Assembly: GCF_041431135.1 (NCBI RefSeq)
Contig: NZ_CP107799.1
Span: 62,001 to 126,000, forward strand
Direction: 5' to 3'
DNA from: Streptomyces sp. NBC_00554
GTDB lineage: Bacteria > Actinomycetota > Actinomycetes > Streptomycetales > Streptomycetaceae
Length of the DNA stretch: 64,000 nucleotides
The position numbers and the translations under genes were made by a program. This document shows positions 7,059-15,596 of the stretch, in pieces. The notes beneath the pieces are model-generated. The model ran no database searches and was not told where the DNA came from. It saw only the letters and a list, made by a program, of their open reading frames with translations. Each line of letters begins with the position of its first letter. Position 1 is the first letter of the stretch.

Positions 7059-9164
7059 ATGTCGCAGACATCCTGGAGCGAGTACAAGCCGGGACGGACT
7101 TTTCCCGGAGTCGTCGGGCGAACCACGGATGAGTCGACCCCCGCATGGCCGCAGCCGGTGCGGGCGTTGCCGGATGCGCCGAACGTGCTGATGATCGTGC
7201 TGGACGACACCGGGTACGGGCAGCTGGGCTGCTACGGCAGCCCGATCGAGACGCCCAGCCTGGACGCCCTGGCTGCGGGCGGGCTCCTGTACAGCAACAT
7301 GCACACGACCGCCCTGTGCTCGCCATCGCGCTCCTGCGTCGTGACCGGCCGTAACCACCACGCCAACGGAATGGCGTCGATCACCGAGCTCGCCACCGGG
7401 TATCCCGGCTACAACGGGCAGATCCCGTTCGAGAACGGGATGTTGTCCGAGATGCTGCTCCAGCACGGTTACAACACGTACATGGTCGGCAAGTGGCACC
7501 TGATGCCCTCGGAGCAAGAGTCGGCCGCGGGGCCGTACGACAGGTGGCCGCTGGGGCGGGGATTCGAGCTGTTCTACGGCTTCCTGGGCGGCGACACCAG
7601 TCAGTGGTATCCGGATCTGGTGTACGACAACCACCAGGTCGAGCAGCCGTCGACGCCGGAGGAGGGCTACCACCTCACCGAGGACCTGACCGATCGGGCG
7701 ATGTCGTTCATCACCGATGCCAAGCAGGTCGCCCCGGACAAGCCGTTCTACCTGCACTTCTGCCCGGGCGCGACGCACGCCCCGCACCATGTGCCCAAGG
7801 AGTGGGCAGACCGGTACCGGGGCAAGTTCGACGACGGCTGGGAGGCCTACCGCGAGCGCACCTTCGCCCGGCAGAAGCATCTCGGCATCGTGCCGCAGGA
7901 CGCACAGATCTCCCCGCCCGACCCGGACGTGCCTGTCTGGGAGTCCCTCTCCCCGGACGCCCGTCGCCTCGCGGCACGGATGATGGAGGTCTACGCCGGG
8001 TTCCTCTCCCACACCGACCACCACATCGGACGGCTGATGGCCTTCCTGAAGGAGATCGGCGAACTCGACAACACACTGATCATGGTGGTCTCCGACAACG
8101 GCGCCAGCGCCGAGGGCGGGGCGACCGGGACGACCAACGAGCTGCAGTTCTTCAACTACGCGCCCGAATCTCTGGAGGAGAGCCTGGCGCGGATCGACGA
8201 GATCGGCGGCCCTGAGACGTTCAACCACTACCCGTGGGGCTGGACGTCCGCCGGCAACACACCGTTCCGGCGGTGGAAGCGGGAGACCTACCGGGGCGGC
8301 GTCAGCGACCCGTTCCTGGTCCACTGGCTGGCGGGCATCCAGGCCCGCGGTGAGATCCGCGACCAGTTCGCGCACATCATCGACATGGTGCCCACCGTCC
8401 TCGACGTGTTGGGCATCGAGCCGCCCGCCACCATCCGGGGTGTCACCCAGTCGCCCCTGCACGGGGTCAGCTTCGCTCAGACCTTCGACGACGCCGCCGC
8501 GCCGACCCGTCACCGCACTCAGTACTACGAGATGTTCGGGCACCGGGCGATCGACCATAACGGCTGGCGTGCGGTCTGCCCCTGGCCCGGCCCCTCGTTC
8601 GTCGAGGCCGGAAAGCCGTTCGGCACCCCGATCACCATGACGGACCTGGACGACCTGGACGCCCATCACTGGGAGCTCTACCACGTCGCCGAGGACGTCG
8701 CCGAGACCCGCAACCTCACCCAGGAGCACCGCGGCAAGCTGATAGAGATGATCGCGCTGTGGTACGTCGAGGCCGGCAAGTACAACGTGCTGCCGATCGA
8801 CGGCAGCGCCCTTGAGCGCCTGATGCTCGAGCGGCCGCAGATCACCGCGGCCCGGACCAGCTACACCTTGCGTCCCGACACTCAGGTCCTCTCGGCGGCC
8901 GTCGCCCCCCCCCGGGTCCTCAACCGCCCGCACAGTCTCACCGCCGAGGTGGAGATCCCACCCGGCGGCGCCGAGGGCGTATTGCTCGCAGAGCTACCCG
9001 GCGTCCAACCTCATCACCCGCCGGACCCTCGGCTGGGAACCCGCCCAGCCCGGCCTGCTCGCCGATCTGGACAACGGCCATTACTTCCCCGCCGACTGAC
9101 GGCAGGAACCCGGATCGCAACGAGCCCGGCAACCGCCAAGTTCGGCTCTTCTGAAGGACGTTGA
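7059..9164 (+). pseudogene. Arylsulfatase with 3' end replaced by foreign sequence
   Basis: Residues 1 to about 643 are a typical type I sulfatase. They include NVLMIVLDDTGYGQLGCYG (metal-binding DD), the formylglycine motif with Cys87 in CSPSR, HLMPSEQ, KPFYLHFCPGATHAPHH and MVVSDNGASAEGG, then the EIPPGGAEGVLLA segment that begins the C-terminal domain. At about 8988 similarity stops, and the frame runs on for some 58 codons of Pro/Arg-rich junk to 9164. The catalytic core is complete but the C-terminal domain (roughly 130 residues) is missing, so activity is doubtful. Start 7059 has CGGAGA upstream; the in-frame TTG at 7029 is less likely. Intact enzymes cleave sulfate esters. Confidence 0.75.
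8992..9099 (+). pseudogene. C-terminal remnant of an SDR/NAD(P)-binding epimerase-like protein
   Basis: In the frame +1 to the sulfatase tail, 8992-9099 reads SYPASNLITRRTLGWEPAQP followed by GLLADLDNGHYF and a stop. The pattern LGWEP...PGLLADLxxGHYF closes many actinobacterial SDR-family (extended) oxidoreductases. There is no upstream part, so only the last 35 codons remain, fused in DNA to the broken sulfatase at about 8988-8992. Confidence 0.6.
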
Positions 9165-9168
9165 GATT

Positions 9169-9375
9169 ATGACGACTGTGGGATTCATCGGAAGCGGAAG
9201 CATCGGCAGGACCCTCGCGCGACTCGCTGTCGGGGCCGGGCACCAGGTGGTGCTCAGCAACTCGCGCGGTCCCGAAACGCACTTCGGACGAGCCGGGAGT
9301 CGGCCGAGTCCCCCGGCCGGCAGGACGACGGCAGCAGGCTCCAGCGTTGGGGGTGGGGGTGTGCGGTCGGTGTAG
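9169..9375 (+). pseudogene. N-terminal remnant of an NADP/F420-dependent oxidoreductase
   Basis: ATG 9169 opens a Rossmann start: TVGFIGSGSIGRTLARLAV, then GHQVVLSNSRGPET. This is the conserved N-terminus of NADPH-dependent F420 reductase-like (NADP oxidoreductase, F420-dependent) proteins. After about codon 38 similarity is lost and the frame ends at 9375 after low-complexity residues. The normal protein has about 200 residues, so this is a truncated, non-functional copy. It begins five bases after the broken sulfatase frame. Confidence 0.65.
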
Positions 9376-9436
9376 GCGTGAGCGAAGCCGTCCACCGGAG
9401 ACGAGCGGGGCATGAGAGACCTTTCGGTCGGCGACG

Positions 9437-10018
9437 CTACGCGGCGGCGATCAGCGTTTCGGCGGCAGCCCGTGTGGCGGCGATCAGGCCGCTGCGCCGG
9501 CTGCTGCTGACGATGAGGACACCGGCGCCGTGGAACAGCGTGTCCAGCTGGGCGGCGAGCATCTCGGGATCCCGCACGTCTGCCTGGGTGGCCAATTCTT
9601 TGAAGAGCTCGTGGACCGCGGCACGGTAGGCGTCGGTGGCCCGCTGCACCTGCACGCCCGCGGCGGGCTCGGCGCTGGCCCGCGCGAACGCGCAGCCACG
9701 ATACGTCCGGCGCCGCAGCCAGCGCGCCTGCGTGTCGAACACCGCGAGGATGCCGTCATGAGGATCCGAGAGCCGCCCGGCGGCGGTGCGCAGTTCGGCC
9801 AGATTCCGCTCGTGCCGGGCGCCCAGGTACGCGGCGACGAGTTCTTCCTTGCTGCCGAACAGGCGGTACAGCGATGCCTTGGCCACCCCGGCATGCTCGA
9901 TCACGCGGTCGATGCCGACGGTGTGCACTCCCTCGCTGTAGAAGAGCTCGTCGGCGGAGGCCAGCAGGCGTTCGCGGGGGGAGCGCGCCGCTGCTTTGCC
10001 GGTGATGTGAGTGGTCAC
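9437..10018 (-). CDS. TetR/AcrR-family transcriptional repressor of the adjacent MFS exporter
   Basis: 193 residues from GTG 10018. The N-terminal helix-turn-helix reads RERLLASADELFYSEGVHTV, GIDRVIEHAGVAKASLYRLF and GSKEELVAAYL, a classic TetR DNA-binding domain. The C-terminal ligand domain is unremarkable. The GTG overlaps the TGA of the upstream MFS gene (GTGA, 10015-10018), so the two are translationally coupled. The obvious target is the double palindrome at 11256-11292 upstream of the transporter, giving autoregulation of the operon and release by a transported compound. The inducer is unknown. Confidence in the family is high; the target is inferred. Confidence 0.9.
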   Translation of the reverse strand: MTTHITGKAAARSPRERLLASADELFYSEGVHTVGIDRVIEHAGVAKASLYRLFGSKEELVAAYLGARHERNLAELRTAAGRLSDPHDGILAVFDTQARWLRRRTYRGCAFARASAEPAAGVQVQRATDAYRAAVHELFKELATQADVRDPEMLAAQLDTLFHGAGVLIVSSSRRSGLIAATRAAAETLIAAA

Positions 10019-11235
10019 GAGTTCGTTCCTTCGGTGTCGCCGGTCAGGCGGAGGACGCCGGCCGCCGTTGCGGCGAGCACTGCGAGGACGACGGCGTAGC
10101 CGAGCGTCGTCGCCGTCAGGTTTCCGGTGCTCTGCAACACGATGCCAGCCACGATGGCCGGTCCGCCGAACCCGAGGTAGGAAGCGATGTAGAGCAGCGA
10201 CAAGGTGTCCGCGCGCTCGGACTCGTCGACGGCGGGCAGTACCAGGTCCATGGCACCTCGGAAGCCCAATCCGAAGCCGATTCCCGCCACCACCGCACCC
10301 GCCAGCAGGAGCCACATCTGGCCCAACAGCAGCGAAATCGCGGTGATCGCGAGCGCCGTCAGCAGGCCTGTGATGCCGTAAACCAGTGACCTACGCCCGG
10401 CCAGCCCGGTGGTGGAGAACGCGACCACCGGCGCCACCGCCCCGACGATCGCGATGGGCAGGGCGCCGAGTACGGGGGATGACGACCCGGTGAGCAGGGC
10501 GGCGAGGTGCGGGCCGAATGCTCCGAACAGGCCCGATACGGCCCACACGGAGAACAGCACGGGCACGGCGGCGCCCAGCAGCGCCAGTACTCGCCGCGGC
10601 GCGCGCAGCCTGGGCCGTAGGGAACGCACCGCTCCCGGCGTGCGCGGCGCGGTCTCCGGCAACCGCGACAACGCGACGATCTGCAGCACCAGCACGATGG
10701 CGAAAACCAGGTACACCAGGCGGGTCGGCATGGGTGCGAAAGTGACCAGCACGGCCGAGCCCAGGGCCCCGACTGCCGACCCGATCGGAGGCGCTGCCGA
10801 GTTCGCGATCCGGCCACGCTCGGCGTCGGTGTCGAGCAGCGCCGCGCCCACCCCGGCGAGACCCGCGCCCGTGGACAGCCCCTGAAGCACGCGTCCCACG
10901 AGCAGCCCGCCGACGCCCCCAGCGGTGGCGAACACGAGCATCGCCACCACCTGCACGAGGAGCGCAGGCCAGATGACCGTCCGACGTCCGATGTGGTCGG
11001 AGACCCGGCCGAGCACCAGCAGAGCCAGCAGCAACGCGAGGGCGTACGCGCCGAACACCACCGATGTCGCCGCTGCCGACACACCCCACAGCTGGGCATA
11101 CACGCCGTAGAGCGGAGTCGGGGCGCTGGACGTCGCGAGGAACATCGCGCTGATCGAGGTCAGCAGCGCGATATGCGCCTTCACGCCAGGACGTGTTGAC
11201 ACTGCCCAGCCTGGTCGAATGTCCGTCGTAGCCAT
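10015..11235 (-). CDS. MFS efflux transporter
   Basis: 406 residues with about 12 hydrophobic segments. The cytoplasmic loop motif GRVSDHIGRRTVIWPALL (MFS signature A) follows helix 2, and GRVLQGLSTGAGLAG is typical of drug:H+ antiporters of the 12-helix class. The start ATG 11235 follows GTAGGGTG. The gene overlaps the downstream TetR gene by four bases, a common exporter-repressor arrangement. The substrate cannot be told from sequence; small hydrophobic drugs or a plant-derived compound are plausible. The operator described upstream lies 21-57 bases before the start codon, positioned to block transcription. Confidence 0.9.
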   Translation of the reverse strand: MATTDIRPGWAVSTRPGVKAHIALLTSISAMFLATSSAPTPLYGVYAQLWGVSAAATSVVFGAYALALLLALLVLGRVSDHIGRRTVIWPALLVQVVAMLVFATAGGVGGLLVGRVLQGLSTGAGLAGVGAALLDTDAERGRIANSAAPPIGSAVGALGSAVLVTFAPMPTRLVYLVFAIVLVLQIVALSRLPETAPRTPGAVRSLRPRLRAPRRVLALLGAAVPVLFSVWAVSGLFGAFGPHLAALLTGSSSPVLGALPIAIVGAVAPVVAFSTTGLAGRRSLVYGITGLLTALAITAISLLLGQMWLLLAGAVVAGIGFGLGFRGAMDLVLPAVDESERADTLSLLYIASYLGFGGPAIVAGIVLQSTGNLTATTLGYAVVLAVLAATAAGVLRLTGDTEGTNS

Positions 11236-11255
11236 GTCTGCACCCTACCGGAATG

Positions 11256-11292
11256 AGACAGGTCTGTCTCTTCAAAAGAGACAGACCTGTCT
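11256..11292. promoter_or_regulatory. TetR-type operator, perfect 17-bp inverted repeat
   Basis: AGACAGGTCTGTCTCTT (11256-11272) and its exact inverse (11276-11292) are separated by three bases. Each arm contains its own 14-bp palindrome (AGACAG-2 bases-CTGTCT), so the region can seat two TetR dimers. It lies 21 bases upstream of the MFS start. Confidence 0.8.
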
Positions 11293-11549
11293 TAGTCTTG
11301 GCTTACTCACGCGGAGTCCGGCGGGGGCGCGCCCTTGAGTCGCAGGCCGAGCCATAGCGTTTCGCCGGCCACGGCTCAATTCCAAGGGATGCCTGCAGAG
11401 GGTCGTATTCACGGGAGAGGATCCTCGGCGTGGCCCCCGCGGATCGGTCTACTACCTCTTCCCAGTCCGCCGTCTGTGGACCACCACCGGGCTCATGAAC
11501 GGTCAGCCGCTGGTCAATGTGGACGAGTCGGTCCCGTTGCGGCATCGGC

Positions 11550-11834
11550 ACCGAACAGCAGCACCGCGACGCCCTGGTGCGCTGGGACCCGGAGCAATAC
11601 AAACGCGTCCACGCCCTCACCTACGCCGACCTCGGCGACAGCCTCGCTGCCCAGGTCCGCGCCGCCGAGGCCGTAGCCGTGTGGTCCCAAGCCCTGACGC
11701 TCACGGAGGGCATGACCTCCAACCGCACCCGCAAGGCCATCACCTCGCTCCGCTCCACCCTCTCCATCTACCAGCGCCGCAACGTGCCCGGAGCCGCCGA
11801 ACTCGCCCGCCGCGCACGCGAAGCACTGGCCTAG
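11550..11834 (+). pseudogene. C-terminal fragment of a TPR-containing HTH regulator
   Basis: The frame ending at 11834 reads DPEQYKRVHALTYADLGDSL, AQVRAAEAVAVWSQALTLTEG, RTRKAITSLRSTLSIYQRR and VPGAAELARRAREAL. This TPR-like tail is typical of streptomycete XRE-type regulators, in which HALTYADLG... repeats close the protein. The N-terminal HTH is absent and the sequence upstream of about 11550 has no coding continuity, so it is a remnant. Confidence 0.5.
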
Positions 11835-11902
11835 GAGATGGCAACAGCGCGTACCGCCTTCTTGTACAAGGGCGTCGCGCTTGCCCACGCCAACGACCAG
11901 TA

Positions 11903-11927
11903 GCCCGGAGGGACCGGCCCTCCGGGC
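11903..11927. terminator. GC-rich hairpin, likely terminator
   Basis: GCCCGGAGGG and CCCTCCGGGC form a perfect 10-bp stem with a five-base loop. No T-run follows, as is usual in streptomycetes. It lies between two gene remnants. Confidence 0.5.
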
Positions 11928-12049
11928 GGTCTACGGGTGGCAGGCGGGGGATATAGCCCCTGACCTGCTACGCAGCGCCCGAGTCGACTTCGGTCGGGTC
12001 GGGCGCTGCTTCGTTTTCGGGGCCGTGCGTGAGCGGATGTGCTCGTGGC

Positions 12050-12211
12050 CTGCGGATCAGGAGCGGGACCGCTTGCTCCCGGACGTGACCGGGGGATCAG
12101 TTTCGCTGCCTTCTCGGCGATTTCACGGTCCGGCTCAGGGAGCAGGTTCGTGCAGGTGTCCGAGGTCAGCGTGATGGTGGAGTGCCGCAGCTTCTCCTTC
12201 ACCGCCCGCAT
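12050..12211 (-). pseudogene. C-terminal remnant of a tyrosine site-specific integrase
   Basis: Minus-strand codons from 12211 read AVKEKLRHSTITLTSDTCTN, then LLPEPDREIAEKAAKLIPR. The pattern (V/I)xEKLxHSxITLTSDTYTxLLPExxREIAExAA is the conserved end of actinomycete phage/ICE tyrosine recombinases. The catalytic tyrosine position in SDTYT is Cys here (SDTCT), a further sign of decay. The N-terminal and catalytic core are missing. No attachment site or tRNA gene was seen nearby. Confidence 0.65.
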
Positions 12212-12324
12212 GGGTCGTGGCTGCGGCCGACCGCCTCGGCTTCCGGGAACCGGGCGGCTTCAGCGAGTTGTTCCGGAAGCGAGACGACCGTACGCCCCTT
12301 CGGTTCTGCGCAGTGGCGCGGGCC

Positions 12325-13359
12325 TCAGCCGACCGGTGTTGCCTCCGGCTCCGTGATGATCGCCTCAGCATCGTCGAAGTGCTCGGCCGACGGGGTGGCG
12401 TAGGTGGCGTACTCCACGGGGCGCCGCTCGGTGCGGTTGAGGAGGAGACGGGTGACGTCGGGGCGGGCGTAGTGCCCGACCGGGTCGGCGGCGGCCTTGG
12501 CGAACGGGATCGCGGTCAGGTCGATGTCGGCGTACAGGATGCCCTCGGCGTCCTCGGGCAGCGGGTCGGCCAGCGGGCGGCCGTCGGGACCGTAGATCCG
12601 GGCGAAGCCGCCGCCGCGCTGCAGCAGTTGCTGCTTGACGGGGGTGTCGCAGAACAGCTCGATGGCCGCCTCGCCGACCACTGCGCACGGGGCGAGTACG
12701 AAGACCTGGCCCTCGGCGGCGTAGATCTGGGAGGCGGCGGTGTTGACCTCCGGGCCGAGCGCGTAGGCCGCCCCCTTGTACACCGAGAAGCTGGGCCAGG
12801 CGGCCACGTGCACCTGCTCGTGCTGGCTGAACATGGCGTACTTGGTCAGCGGCTGGAGGTGCTCCCAGCAGCACAGTGACCCGATCCTGCCGAGCGCGGT
12901 GTCGTGGACCAGCAGGTCGGAGCCGTCGCCCTCCCCGAACATGGTGCGTTCCACGTGGGTGGGCTTGAGCTTGCGACGGGCTCCGACGAGCTTGCCGTCG
13001 GCGGAGATGAGCGCCTGGCCCATGTACAGGCTGCCGCCGCCACGCTCGCTGAATCCGACGGCCACCGCTATGGAGTTCGCGCGTGCGGCGTCGAGCAGCC
13101 GCTGGAAGCGAGGGCCGTCCAGGGTCAGCGAGTTCTCGTGGTAGCGCCCGACGAACGGCATGCCGGCGGCCGGGGAGTCCAGCCACAGCCACCAGGGGTA
13201 ACCGGGAACGAAGGTCTCGGGGAAGGCGATGAGCTGTGCCCCCGCGCGGGCGGCCTCCTCGATCAGGCCGATGCTCTTGTCGATCGTGGTGTCGGCGTCG
13301 AGCCATACCGGCTCGGCCTGGACGACGGCCGCCTTGAAGGCCCCTGTGTACTCGACCAT
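12325..13359 (-). CDS. Nitrilase (nitrile aminohydrolase)
   Basis: 344 residues from ATG 13359; AGGAGAG sits six bases upstream, so the TTG at 13365 is not the start. It has the full nitrilase catalytic triad: Glu48 in FPETFVPGYPWWLWL, Lys132 in RRKLKPTHVER and Cys164 in LCCWEHLQPL, plus the second structural Glu in CCWEH. Nitrilases hydrolyse R-CN to the carboxylic acid and ammonia in the cytoplasm. It lies 19 bases downstream of the aldoxime dehydratase on the same strand, so the pair would convert aldoxime to nitrile to acid. Exact substrate (aliphatic or arylaceto-nitriles) cannot be fixed. Control is probably by the divergent AraC protein. Confidence 0.93.
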   Translation of the reverse strand: MVEYTGAFKAAVVQAEPVWLDADTTIDKSIGLIEEAARAGAQLIAFPETFVPGYPWWLWLDSPAAGMPFVGRYHENSLTLDGPRFQRLLDAARANSIAVAVGFSERGGGSLYMGQALISADGKLVGARRKLKPTHVERTMFGEGDGSDLLVHDTALGRIGSLCCWEHLQPLTKYAMFSQHEQVHVAAWPSFSVYKGAAYALGPEVNTAASQIYAAEGQVFVLAPCAVVGEAAIELFCDTPVKQQLLQRGGGFARIYGPDGRPLADPLPEDAEGILYADIDLTAIPFAKAAADPVGHYARPDVTRLLLNRTERRPVEYATYATPSAEHFDDAEAIITEPEATPVG

Positions 13360-13378
13360 GGTCAACTCTCCTCTGTTG

Positions 13379-14398
13379 TCAGGTGGTTGGGGACAGCGGC
13401 AGGAAGCCGGTGCGCGGATCGCAGTTGACGTACTCGGCGGTCACCGAACCGCTCGGCAGTACGGAGACCTCGTGCCAGAAGGCGACGTCCAGCGGGCCCT
13501 CGCCGCCGCCGACCATCTGGAAGAAGCTGGCGTAGATGTCCAGGTGCGTGCGGTGCGACCGGCACCAGGTCATCAGGTGCTCGAGCGAGGCGAACCAGGC
13601 GATGGTGCAGGCACGTTCGAGCGGCGCGCCGTCCGCCGACTCCTCGGTGAGGTTGCGGGCGGCGATACAGCCGGACCCGGCATTCTCCGCCAGGAAGTCG
13701 ACGCCCCGGTCCTTGACCGGCTTGACGTCGGCCAGGTAGGTCTCGCGGTACAGCGTGCTGGCGGACCAGTCCTGCGCGGTGCGGATCAGCGCCACGTTTC
13801 CCGGTACTTCGACGCTGACGCGGCGGCCACGAGTCTCCTGGGTCCGGGGGTCCTGAGGCTCGAAGGCCGGCATCGCGGGCTCCAGCGCCTCAGTGGCCGA
13901 CGCCGCGATGCGGTCACGGGCGGCGCCCCAGTAGTCGTGCACCTGGGTCTCGGGGAGTTCGAGGGCGCCGGACTGCGACAGTCCGCTGGTCGCATAGTCC
14001 TCACGGCGGTGGGTGTGCAGCGTCTCGTTCCGCTCGACAGGGATGACGGACTCCTCGCGCCAGTGCCCGACCGGCCCCTGCGTGGGGAGGCCGTCCCAGG
14101 CGGCGCGGACGGCTTCCGATCCCCGCCAGCGCCGGTGGCGGCTCGGGTCGTACCAGTACGCCAGCAACGTCACGTTGTGCGCTCCGGCGGTGTCGTAGAA
14201 GGATCCGCGGTCGACCAGGTCCGGCCCGTCCGGCCCGGCGAACAGCGTGGCGAGGCACGCCGCGCCCCGCTCGGCTTCCTCCCGGGAAGGCGCTTGGCAG
14301 CCGTACTGCGCGAAGACGAAGGCGTCCGTGCCCTCCGGGAATCGGGCACTGTAGGCGGTGAAACGAGGGGTGTGTCCCGGCGGGGCCGTTCTCGGCAT
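13379..14398 (-). CDS. oxd: Aldoxime dehydratase, haem-containing
   Basis: 339 residues, close to the 350 of known Oxd enzymes. It belongs to the phenylacetaldoxime dehydratase (haem dehydratase) family: an early FVFAQYGCQA, then WYDPSRHRRWR, NVALIRTAQDWS and SLEHLMTWCRSH, with the C-terminal FWHEVSVLPSG. His285 in THLDIYASF is the likely axial haem ligand and His309 in FWHEV the likely catalytic base, by analogy with the two histidines of OxdA. The enzyme removes water from an aldoxime (R-CH=NOH) to give a nitrile. It is first in the operon with nitrilase, a classic aldoxime-nitrile pathway pair. The start has GGAG-like AAGGAGCGCGCC upstream. Confidence 0.92.
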   Translation of the reverse strand: MPRTAPPGHTPRFTAYSARFPEGTDAFVFAQYGCQAPSREEAERGAACLATLFAGPDGPDLVDRGSFYDTAGAHNVTLLAYWYDPSRHRRWRGSEAVRAAWDGLPTQGPVGHWREESVIPVERNETLHTHRREDYATSGLSQSGALELPETQVHDYWGAARDRIAASATEALEPAMPAFEPQDPRTQETRGRRVSVEVPGNVALIRTAQDWSASTLYRETYLADVKPVKDRGVDFLAENAGSGCIAARNLTEESADGAPLERACTIAWFASLEHLMTWCRSHRTHLDIYASFFQMVGGGEGPLDVAFWHEVSVLPSGSVTAEYVNCDPRTGFLPLSPTT

Positions 14399-14519
14399 GG
14401 CGCGCTCCTTCGACGAACTGTCCGTGACTCGAAGCGTGGGCCGCTCGACGGCCGCGGCTTGACCATCAGCGCACTGGAACTTGCCCGAGAGCGAACTCGC
14501 GGGTTCACGGGTCGGCGGT

Positions 14520-14551
14520 TCATGAGACCGACCGGCGGGTCATAAGACCGA
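14520..14551. promoter_or_regulatory. Direct repeat, candidate AraC-type operator of the aldoxime operon
   Basis: TCATGAGACCGA (14520-14531) and TCATAAGACCGA (14540-14551) are near-identical direct repeats 20 bases apart, about two helical turns. They lie in the divergent promoter region between oxd and the AraC gene. This spacing fits the half-site arrangement of AraC-family activators. Confidence 0.55.
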
Positions 14552-14630
14552 TACGAGCGCGTGACCCCGGGGAAACGGCGGGCCGGGCTAGATTGGACGA
14601 GCAAATCGGCCTTCCGGTGGAGGAGGCGCC

Positions 14631-15596
14631 ATGAGCCTTGTCCTTTCCACAGACTCCGTGCCTCCGGGCGAGCGGCGGGCCTACTGGCACGATGCCGTCT
14701 GGCGCACGTTCGTGCCCCTGGACGTCTCCACCCCGAAGGACCCCACGGACGCGCCCTTCTCCGGAGCGGTCAGGACCGACCGCCTCGGCCACCTCCAGAT
14801 CTCCACCGTGGACGCCGACCCGGAGCGGGTCTTCCGCACTCCGCGGCTGATCGCTCAGGACAGCGACGAGTACATGCTCATCGGCCTGCAGGGACGGGGC
14901 CCCGCCGTCGTCACCCAGGACGGCCGGGACGCTCTCCTGCGGCCGGGCGATTTCGCTCTCTACGACACGACCCGGCCGTACACGCTGAGCTTCCCCGACC
15001 GCTTCCAGATGAAGGTCTTCCAGCTACCGCGACAGGCGCTCGGGCTCCGGGAGTCCGACCTGCGGCGCATCACCGGCATCACCCTCCGCGGCGACGAGGG
15101 ACCGGCCGCCCTGGTGGCCCCCTTCCTGGCCGGTCTCGCCGACGGAGCCGCTTCCTGCCTCCCCCAGGTCGGCGACATGCTCGCGCGCAACGCCGTGGAC
15201 CTGCTCACCACCCTCATCGCCGAGCACCTCGGCCGGGACGCCGTCGGCACCGACGCCGCCCACCGCGCGCTGCTGGTGCGGATCCGGGCCTTCATCGGCC
15301 ACCACCTCGCCGATCCCGACCTTTCGCCGGAATCGATCGCCGCCGCCCACCGCATCTCCGTCCGCTACCTGCACCGGCTCTTCCAGGACGAAGGCCCCAC
15401 CGTCAGCCGCTGGATCCAGCTCCGCCGCCTTGAGGAATGCCGGCGTGAACTGAGCCGCCCCGGCCGCACGAGCCCAGCCGTGGCCGCCGTCGCGCACCGC
15501 TGGGGCTTCGCCAACCCTGCGCACTTCAGCCGGGTGTTCCGGGCGGCGTACGGGATGTCCCCGCGCGAATGGCAGGCCAGGGCTGACGGTGCCTGA
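14631..15596 (+). CDS. AraC-family activator, NitR-like
   Basis: 321 residues from ATG 14631, preceded by GGAGGAGG. The N-terminal AraC-binding-like domain (FVPLDVSTP... and LLRPGDFALYDTTRPYTLSFP) is followed by a C-terminal double HTH: LSPESIAAAHRISVRYLHRLF and, after a linker, AVAHRWGFANPAHFSRVFRAA with GMSPREWQ. This architecture is that of NitR/AraC-binding-like regulators, which commonly control nitrilase and aldoxime genes. It is transcribed divergently from the oxd-nitrilase operon, so it most likely activates that operon in response to an aldoxime or nitrile. The likely operator is the direct repeat at 14520-14551. Confidence 0.9.
   Translation: MSLVLSTDSVPPGERRAYWHDAVWRTFVPLDVSTPKDPTDAPFSGAVRTDRLGHLQISTVDADPERVFRTPRLIAQDSDEYMLIGLQGRGPAVVTQDGRDALLRPGDFALYDTTRPYTLSFPDRFQMKVFQLPRQALGLRESDLRRITGITLRGDEGPAALVAPFLAGLADGAASCLPQVGDMLARNAVDLLTTLIAEHLGRDAVGTDAAHRALLVRIRAFIGHHLADPDLSPESIAAAHRISVRYLHRLFQDEGPTVSRWIQLRRLEECRRELSRPGRTSPAVAAVAHRWGFANPAHFSRVFRAAYGMSPREWQARADGA

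Noticed and set aside
8900..8920. Run of nine C near the sulfatase 3' end as a phase-variable tract
   Set aside because: The frame continues correctly through it. The break in similarity occurs about 70 bases later, so the tract is not the cause of truncation.
6993..8933. 646-codon minus-strand ORF
   Set aside because: It lies opposite the sulfatase. The sulfatase frame has recognisable motifs; this one has none.
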